Below are positions 58,153 to 64,000 of a stretch of DNA of 64,000 nucleotides, piece after piece (positions within the stretch are counted from its first letter, which is position 1; the number at the start of each line of letters is the position of its first letter). Under the pieces are notes generated by a model, which was given only the letters and a program-made list of their open reading frames with translations, made no database searches and had not been told where the DNA came from. Both the position numbers and the translations under genes were made by a program. Location of the stretch: NCBI GenBank assembly GCA_027563935.2, contig CM050453.2, forward strand, positions 85,782,665 through 85,846,664. The letters are read 5' to 3'. The DNA comes from Costus lasius. Lineage: Eukaryota; Streptophyta; Magnoliopsida; Zingiberales; Costaceae.

Positions 58153-59504
58153 ATGCACACCTTGCTCTATAGTTGGAAGACTACCTCCAAATGCCAATCT
58201 AAACCTCGTCTCCACTCTCAAAAACGCACCTCCGAGATTCCCTATCCTGTAAAGAATAGTCAAAGCTTCAACTAGGGTGGGTTCAAGTTGGGTTAGCATA
58301 CGTTATGATTGGTCCATCAAAGCTTGAATCTAACTAAAACACCAAGAATCCTTAGGGAAAATTTGATCATTTCACTTCTATAAAATTAATAAAGCATTTT
58401 ATTGGTGGTTAAGCAAATCATAAGTAACTAAGTTTTTTTTTATGATAAAATATACTTTTTCTCATATTAGCCATGGCTTAACACTATTTATTTTATTCAT
58501 ATTATTTTTATATATCCTTTGAACTAGGTAGGAACATCATAGTCTCATAATTTATCATTATTACTGATTTAACTAAATTAGTAATTTCAGTTCGATAATA
58601 TTCCATAATTTTCTAAAGCAATTTTAGCATAAATTTCACTCTATTTTTATACCCTAAAATCATATAATGTGTTTGTTTACACTTGATAAAGGTTATTTAA
58701 TTAAGGGTGCGATCATAACTATCATTAAGTCCCATAAAAAATTGCATAAGTTGATTAAGAGCAATAAACTTAGAAATTTGCTTATTGGCCAAAAGCAAAC
58801 AAGTTAATCTCATAAACATTTGAGTTTAATGTAATATTTAGTTGTTGACATGTTTCCTTATGTTATTGAAGCAATTTTGCTTTCTAATTAATATAGCAAC
58901 AGTCTATTGCATTCACCAAAACTTTCTTCTAAATAAGTTTTAACCATAAATGTCAAGCACTGTTCATATACAAAAAGGCATCAACAATTTTCTTAAAAAT
59001 AGAATTTAACAACCACGATGTAATCATGTAATCAACACAAATCCATTATTCATAATTTTTAGAATTAGTATTAGGTTTTATATATCTTCCATTAATAAAA
59101 CCTAGTTTGAGTTTCAGCCGAAGCAATTCTTACTAATCTACTCTAAGACAGATAATTACCATTGTGGTGACAACAATCATACATAGATAACGAGAAGATT
59201 GTAAAGTAAGATAACCTCCCGCACTTTTAGCTCGGAATCTTTGATCCATAACAGATGATCAAGACATTTGCTAGACAAGTAAATCTTGAGAAGATAGAAA
59301 AAAAACTCAAAGAATATATCCAGAAATTTAGTCAACTTTCCAAATAGGAAAAAGAATTCTCAAACAAGTAAAAGAGAAGTTTACCATTTTGCCCCTTTAT
59401 ATAAGGGTTTATCTAACATACTTTTGTACGATGAAAAGTTAATTAACTGCTAATTAGCAGCCACCTAACAATTCAAAGTATACCGAGGAATTGTACGACA
59501 ATAA
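58153..59504. other. AT-rich stretch without recognised gene
   Basis: No frame with recognisable content. A short region near 59385-59410 resembles 50771-50795. Confidence 0.45.
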
Positions 59505-59830
59505 CGTGTCGTGGACTCGGTGTCATCCGTTGAGGACAAGAGTAGGTAGGTCAACATGCACTCATTGTAATAATAGCAAATCGTACAAAAGATTTTGTTT
59601 CTCATGTTAGAAATTTGCCCCTCGGCGTGGACTCGGAGTCAACGGTTGACGACAGGAGTTGGTAGGCCAACATGTACTCAATATAATAATAGCAAATCGT
59701 ACAAGAGCTTTTGTTTGTCATGTGATTAAGAAGCGTGGAATCAGCCTCCACTTGATGATAAAAGATGACTTGACCAATACTCATGCCATGCCATCCTTAA
59801 TGCATTTGGAAAGACTTTCTTGAGAGGTAT
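59505..59830. repeat. Two tandem copies of a unit of about 117 bases plus flank
   Basis: GTGGACTCGG.GTCA.CCGTTGA.GACA-like cores begin at about 59511 and 59628, each followed by AATAATAGCAAATCGTACAA. The second copy continues with ATGTGATTAAGAAG and GATAAAAGATGACTTGAC. A third copy is at 61120-61435. Confidence 0.65.
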
Positions 59831-60145
59831 ATTATTTATATAAAGTGATTTGCTCTATATTTAAATAAGTGATTTAATTTATACTTTTGCATTGTTTTTG
59901 TAAATACTAAAATATATGCACATGATCAACAAACTTATATGATAGGTCGTAGGTGGAAACTTTTTAATGATATTTCTAAACTCTAACTATACCTGTTAGA
60001 TGAAGTATATTACTTTATACTAATTCAAATGTTTTCCACAAGTTTCATGATACTATTATTTTTTAAAAAATAATTTCTTTTATATTTAAGATAAGAAATT
60101 AAAAGTTGTTGTTCCTGTGGTTGACTCATTGATGTGATATTTTAT
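59831..60145. other. AT-rich spacer, nothing recognised
   Basis: No gene or repeat end is seen. Confidence 0.45.
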
Positions 60146-60623
60146 TAGACCTGACAAAATTTGACATGACCCATGACTCGACTCGACTCGACATAAAGTT
60201 AGACGGATTTGAGTCATTCATAATCGTGTTCGGATCATAAACAGGTCAACCCATTTATGACCCGAAAATAATTGGGTCGTGTCGAGTTGTAAGCTCATCT
60301 AACTCTCATTGCTAGCTCATAAGCCTAAATATTTTCTAACTATCTTTTAAACTAGATTTTAGCCTACTCATAAGCCCATATTTTTATTAATTTTAATATA
60401 ATTTTTATTAATTTTTATTAATTTATTATTTATATTTAAAATATGAATGATAAACGGATTATTCGGGTCGTGTCAGGTTGACCCGATTATATTCGGGTCA
60501 TGTTCAGGTTATACAGTTTGACCCAATTAATTAAACGGGTCGTGTTCGAGTTAGGTTAAACGGGTCATGGGTCACAGCTGACATGATCCATTTATAACCC
60601 GCTGACCCGAATTGAGAGGTCTA
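60146..60623. mobile_element. Non-autonomous inverted-repeat DNA transposon, target ATTTTAT
   Basis: A 478-base element with terminal TAGACCT/AGGTCTA and a 7-base duplication ATTTTAT (60139-60145, 60624-60630). Each side is rich in GGGTC/GACCC words in opposite orientation, so the two arms could pair. The middle is AT-rich. No transposase is encoded. A hAT-like or Mutator-like origin is possible, but neither is certain. Confidence 0.62.
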
Positions 60624-61119
60624 ATTTTATGAACTATTATTTTAAAGTAAATTCATAGAATGAAAGTATTGAGATAACATATATGGTTATTACCAAAGAT
60701 ACATGGTCATTACTAAAGTAATGACATAACATAAATAATAGTAGTAAATTTTATAAAAAATTTTAGATTTAATTTAGAAATAACAATTTTTAATGATATA
60801 AAAATAGAATATCGGTGATTTTGGTAATTTTTTACTTTTATTGATTTTCCAAATTAGTAAATTTAGTTTGATAATATTCAATAAATTTTAAATTTGGTTA
60901 GTAATTGTTAATGAAAATTTTGAATTAATAATAAATTTAATAATCAATAATTATTGAATCTACGGCATTATATAAGAACGACAACACATCTAATTACCTA
61001 TTAATTTCCTACGAATCTAGCATGTAATGGAGGCCTATTAAATTCCTACGAATCTAGCATTAATGGAGGATGAGATGAGATTAAAGTGAGATGGAGGACT
61101 TGTTGAAATTTGTCCTCCA
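60624..61119. other. AT-rich spacer with a short tandem repeat
   Basis: CCTACGAATCTAGCAT occurs twice (about 61008 and 61046). No gene is seen. Confidence 0.45.
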
Positions 61120-61435
61120 AGGGTGGACTTGGAGTCATCCGTTGACGACAAGAATGGTTGGAGGCAATGTGTACGCACCATCGAATTCTAGGCTTGTTGA
61201 AATTAATTCCTCACACACATTTGGGCAAATCCTGTGGAAATTTTAGTGCTAGAATAGTTTCCCAGATCGAATTCAATTCCAGTTCCACAACTACTCCAAG
61301 TCAATTAATAGCATGTTTCTCATGTGATTAAGAAGGGTGCAGTCAGCATCCACTTTATGATAAAAGATGACTTGACCTATACTCATGTCATGTCATCCTT
61401 AATGCATTTATAAAAAAGACTTTATGAAGATATTT
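61120..61435. repeat. Third copy of the 59505-59830 repeat
   Basis: It carries both the GTCATCCGTTGACGACAAG core (about 61131) and the ATGTGATTAAGAAG...AAAGATGACTTGAC part (about 61320-61410). A stretch of about 130 bases not present in the other copies lies between them. Confidence 0.6.
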
Positions 61436-61439
61436 AGTA

Positions 61440-62100
61440 ACAATAACCAGCACTCTAATTGCTTTACTCATTCTATAAAAGATTACCTAAGGATGAATAA
61501 AAAAAAACTACTAGATGATAAAAAAATTCTTAGTTTAATAGTTCATGATCCACAAATATGAAATACTATAATTGATAATTGGTCATCTATAATAGCAAAG
61601 AAAGTTGTTAAAGTAGATGGAAACTTTTATGTAGAAGAAATGTATTCCTATCTAGAAAACTTCCTTGGTGAGATTGTAAGGTCCACGTGGGAATCATACA
61701 AATTGAATTTTGCTACTGAATTTCAACAAGATGTATGCAAGGCATTTACAAGCCCTACGATATATACAGAAGACATTACCAGCACCCTAACCACAAGCCC
61801 GGCTTGAGCCTCAAACTCTTGAAGCTTATGTAGCAAAAAAAAATCAAGATTATAAAATTGGAAAACGAGGTCATTTCTTTACAAGAGACCATCAAAAAAC
61901 TACAAAAGCCAGGTATAAAGTTATGAAGAAAACTTTGGCTTTGTTCAGTAAAAATTGAGAGCAAAAATTGGAAAGTATCTCAGGTTGTTAAGAAACAACA
62001 CATTTATGGGTTGTTAAGAAAACAAAAACATCAGCAATTCATTCAGATTGTAAAGTATCTCAGGTTGATGGCTCTTAATGAGATTACAAAACCATAGGGT
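61440..62100 (+). pseudogene. Endogenous pararetrovirus, coat-protein-like remnant
   Basis: A frame with SWESYKLNF-like content at about 61690-61760 and acidic and basic stretches lies just upstream of a caulimovirid reverse transcriptase, where the coat protein region normally ends. A possible zinc-finger area at about 61850-61900 is degenerate and several stops occur. The assignment rests mainly on position and is uncertain. No protease can be recognised between this and the reverse transcriptase. Confidence 0.4.
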
Positions 62101-62112
62101 CTCCATCTGACT

Positions 62113-63470
62113 ATGATCTCTTTATACACAGAAGAAGCTCATATGATAGAGCCTCATTGCCACTATCAAAAAGGTTTTGATGTGGATAATTTGATTCGCT
62201 TATTAGAAAAATACCAAATTTCTGGTTCTAATCCCCAAGTCCATTGGGAAAAAAATAAACTTGTTTATACCTTGAAAATCAAAGACCCTGGTTTTCGAAT
62301 TACAAATAAAAAATCACAGCAACAAATGAGAATATTGCTGAATTTAAAATGTACATTGATGACTTATTGAAACTCAATGTGATCAGAAGGAATATTTCTC
62401 CTCATCGATCTCTTGCATTCATTGTAAATAAACACAGTGAACAAGTCAGGAGTAAAACACGAATGGTCATAGACTATCGTCATCTAAATGACAATTTAGA
62501 AGATGATGGTTATGATATTCGAGATAAAACAGAGTTAATAAACTCTATACAGGGAAGTACTATCTTCTCTAAATTTGACTGCATGTCTGGATTTTGGCAA
62601 ATTCGGATGGTAGAAGAATCAATACCATCGATAGCATTTACCTGTCCATTAGGAAGTTTTGAATGGCTAGTGATGCCATTTGGCTTAAAAACTGCGCCAG
62701 CAGTATTCCAAAGAAAAATGGATGAGGTTTTTAGACTTTATTAAGAATTTTTTTGCGTGTACATTGATGATATTCTTGTACATAGCAAAACAGAAAAAGA
62801 ACATACAAGTCATATTAAGCTTATATTACAAAAATTTTACACAAACGGGATAATTGTCTCTGAGCAAAAATCTCAGTTTTATAAAAAATCTATTGAATAT
62901 TTGGGAGTAGAAATTGGTAATGGAGCTATAAAACTCCAACCACATATCTCTTCTAAAATAAAAACCCATGAGGTTACAGACACCAAGAGTTTACATCAAT
63001 TCCTAGGACTTATAAATTATGTCAGGCCTTTTTTAAAAGACTTGCATAAATTAAGTGGTCCTCTCTACTCAAAATTAAGTCTTACGAGTGTAAAGAAATT
63101 TAACACAGAAGACTATAAACAAATTGACAAAATCAGGCAATTGGTAGATACACTACCTTTGCTTAAATTACCTTTGGACAATGATTATCTCATTGTGCAA
63201 ATAGATGGTTGTGAACATGAATGGGGTGTCATCTTACTTCTCAAACCTCATAAATATGCTTCTGATCCAGAAGCCATTTGTAGATATGCTTCTAGCAAAT
63301 TTCGTGAGAAAATGCCACAAGCAGTATTGATCAAGAGCTCTTAGCTGTATGTTATGGCCTAGATGCTTTTAGACTATTTCTTTTGAACAAAAAAAAAATA
63401 TTAATAAGAACTGATTGTGAAGCAACCATGAAGTTCTTCAAAATAAAAAAATGAAAAGTATATCTTCCCA
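62113..63470 (+). pseudogene. Endogenous pararetrovirus (Caulimoviridae) reverse transcriptase and RNase H
   Basis: The polymerase of a plant pararetrovirus copies its pregenomic RNA into DNA. RT blocks are in order: MVIDYRHLND (about 62464), FSKFDCMSGFWQIR (about 62569), [18 protein letters not shown] (about 62659) and YIDDILVHS (YIDD at 62760-62771), then YLGVEIGNG. RNase H has QIDGCEHEWG (about 63199) and ICRYASSKF (about 63277). Faults are a frame change near 62345, a stop at 62742-62744, a frame change near 63330 and further stops. The arrangement fits Caulimoviridae better than Gypsy. The genus is undetermined. It is an inactive relic. Confidence 0.8.
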
Positions 63471-64000
63471 AAGAGATGACTATCATTTATTAATCATTGC
63501 ATTAACAATGCATATAAAATTACCTTTGAACATATCAAAGGCTCTCTTTAAGCTCAGTTGTGAGCTATTTCTATAAGATAATCGATTTCTCGATTTCTCT
63601 AACCATTGTAATTAAATGGTTATATTGATTTTTAATATATTCTTGATTATCATGAATATTTCATAACAAAATACTTGGCAATCATTTCTATATGTACTTT
63701 CTTCTAGATCTCCGTACATACATGATTGAATTATCGTAAGCTTTCAGATTGTGAGATGAGAAAATCAATAATAGTATTCATCTAAGAGTTTTCAGTATGA
63801 AACTGGTGTATATATCTACCATTTTCTTTTGGAAAATAACATTTATGTTTTGATGCCTAAAAAGTGTTTTGGGTTTCCCAATATTTTTATGCTAAGGTTA
63901 AATATAGATAATTAATATCCATATTTATTAGCTGTTAAGGTCTGAAGACCTTTTGATGAGGTCCAAAGACCTATTGAACTCATATGAGTTATTCTGAGTC
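63471..64000. other. AT-rich sequence after the pararetrovirus polymerase
   Basis: It may include remains of the viral RNase H end and intergenic region, but no motif decides this. A short AAGACC-containing repeat (GGTCTGAAGACC / GGTCCAAAGACC) is seen at about 63937-63975. Confidence 0.35.

Overview
The window is repetitive nuclear DNA of a land plant. The evidence is a decayed insert of the plastid gene rbcL, Athila-type, chromovirus-type and Copia retrotransposons primed by plant tRNAs, Tourist-like and other inverted-repeat elements, and a degraded caulimovirid (pararetrovirus) copy. No intact host gene is visible. The species cannot be fixed from the sequence.

Bases 1-50380 form one stack of insertions, nearly all bounded by duplicated target sites. 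The base layer is rbcL plastid DNA (seen at 47914-47950 and 49643-50380). It is split by a solo LTR (47951-49642, target duplication GTTAC) and by a non-coding LTR element of LARD type. That element is arranged in tandem: internal 865-1336, LTR 1337-1393 plus 44887-45980, internal 45981-46760, LTR 46761-47913. An old Athila-like Gypsy element (1394-44886) sits inside the middle LTR. The Athila-like element was itself hit four times: a solo LTR (4161-6381, GCGCC); a chromovirus-type Gypsy element (6985-24007, GGGAG) that carries a young Copia element in its 3' LTR (14600-23736, AAAAC); a solo LTR (26285-30183, CTTAT) that carries another solo LTR (26904-29285, TTCAC); and a second young Copia element in the Athila 3' LTR (34881-43922, AGGAG).

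Gene content of the stack is Gag and Pol only. The two Copia elements have nearly complete gag-pol frames, each broken by very few stop codons, and their paired LTRs differ by about 0.8% by hand count. The chromovirus-type and Athila-like frames are broken many times, as expected for older layers.

Bases 50381-61435 are AT-rich and hold a TA-rich microsatellite, a deleted tRNA-Leu copy, solo or truncated LTRs, minisatellites, two inverted-repeat elements and several diverged duplications. Bases 61440 to about 63480 are a degenerate endogenous pararetrovirus with a possible coat-protein remnant, reverse transcriptase and RNase H.

The points most worth a second look are the tandem hairpin array in the LARD interior, whose stems differ between units by compensating changes; the paired bulged hairpins in the long Copia leader; a 23-25-base block shared by otherwise different Copia-type LTRs just before a small hairpin; and the long C-homopolymers that differ between paralogous copies.
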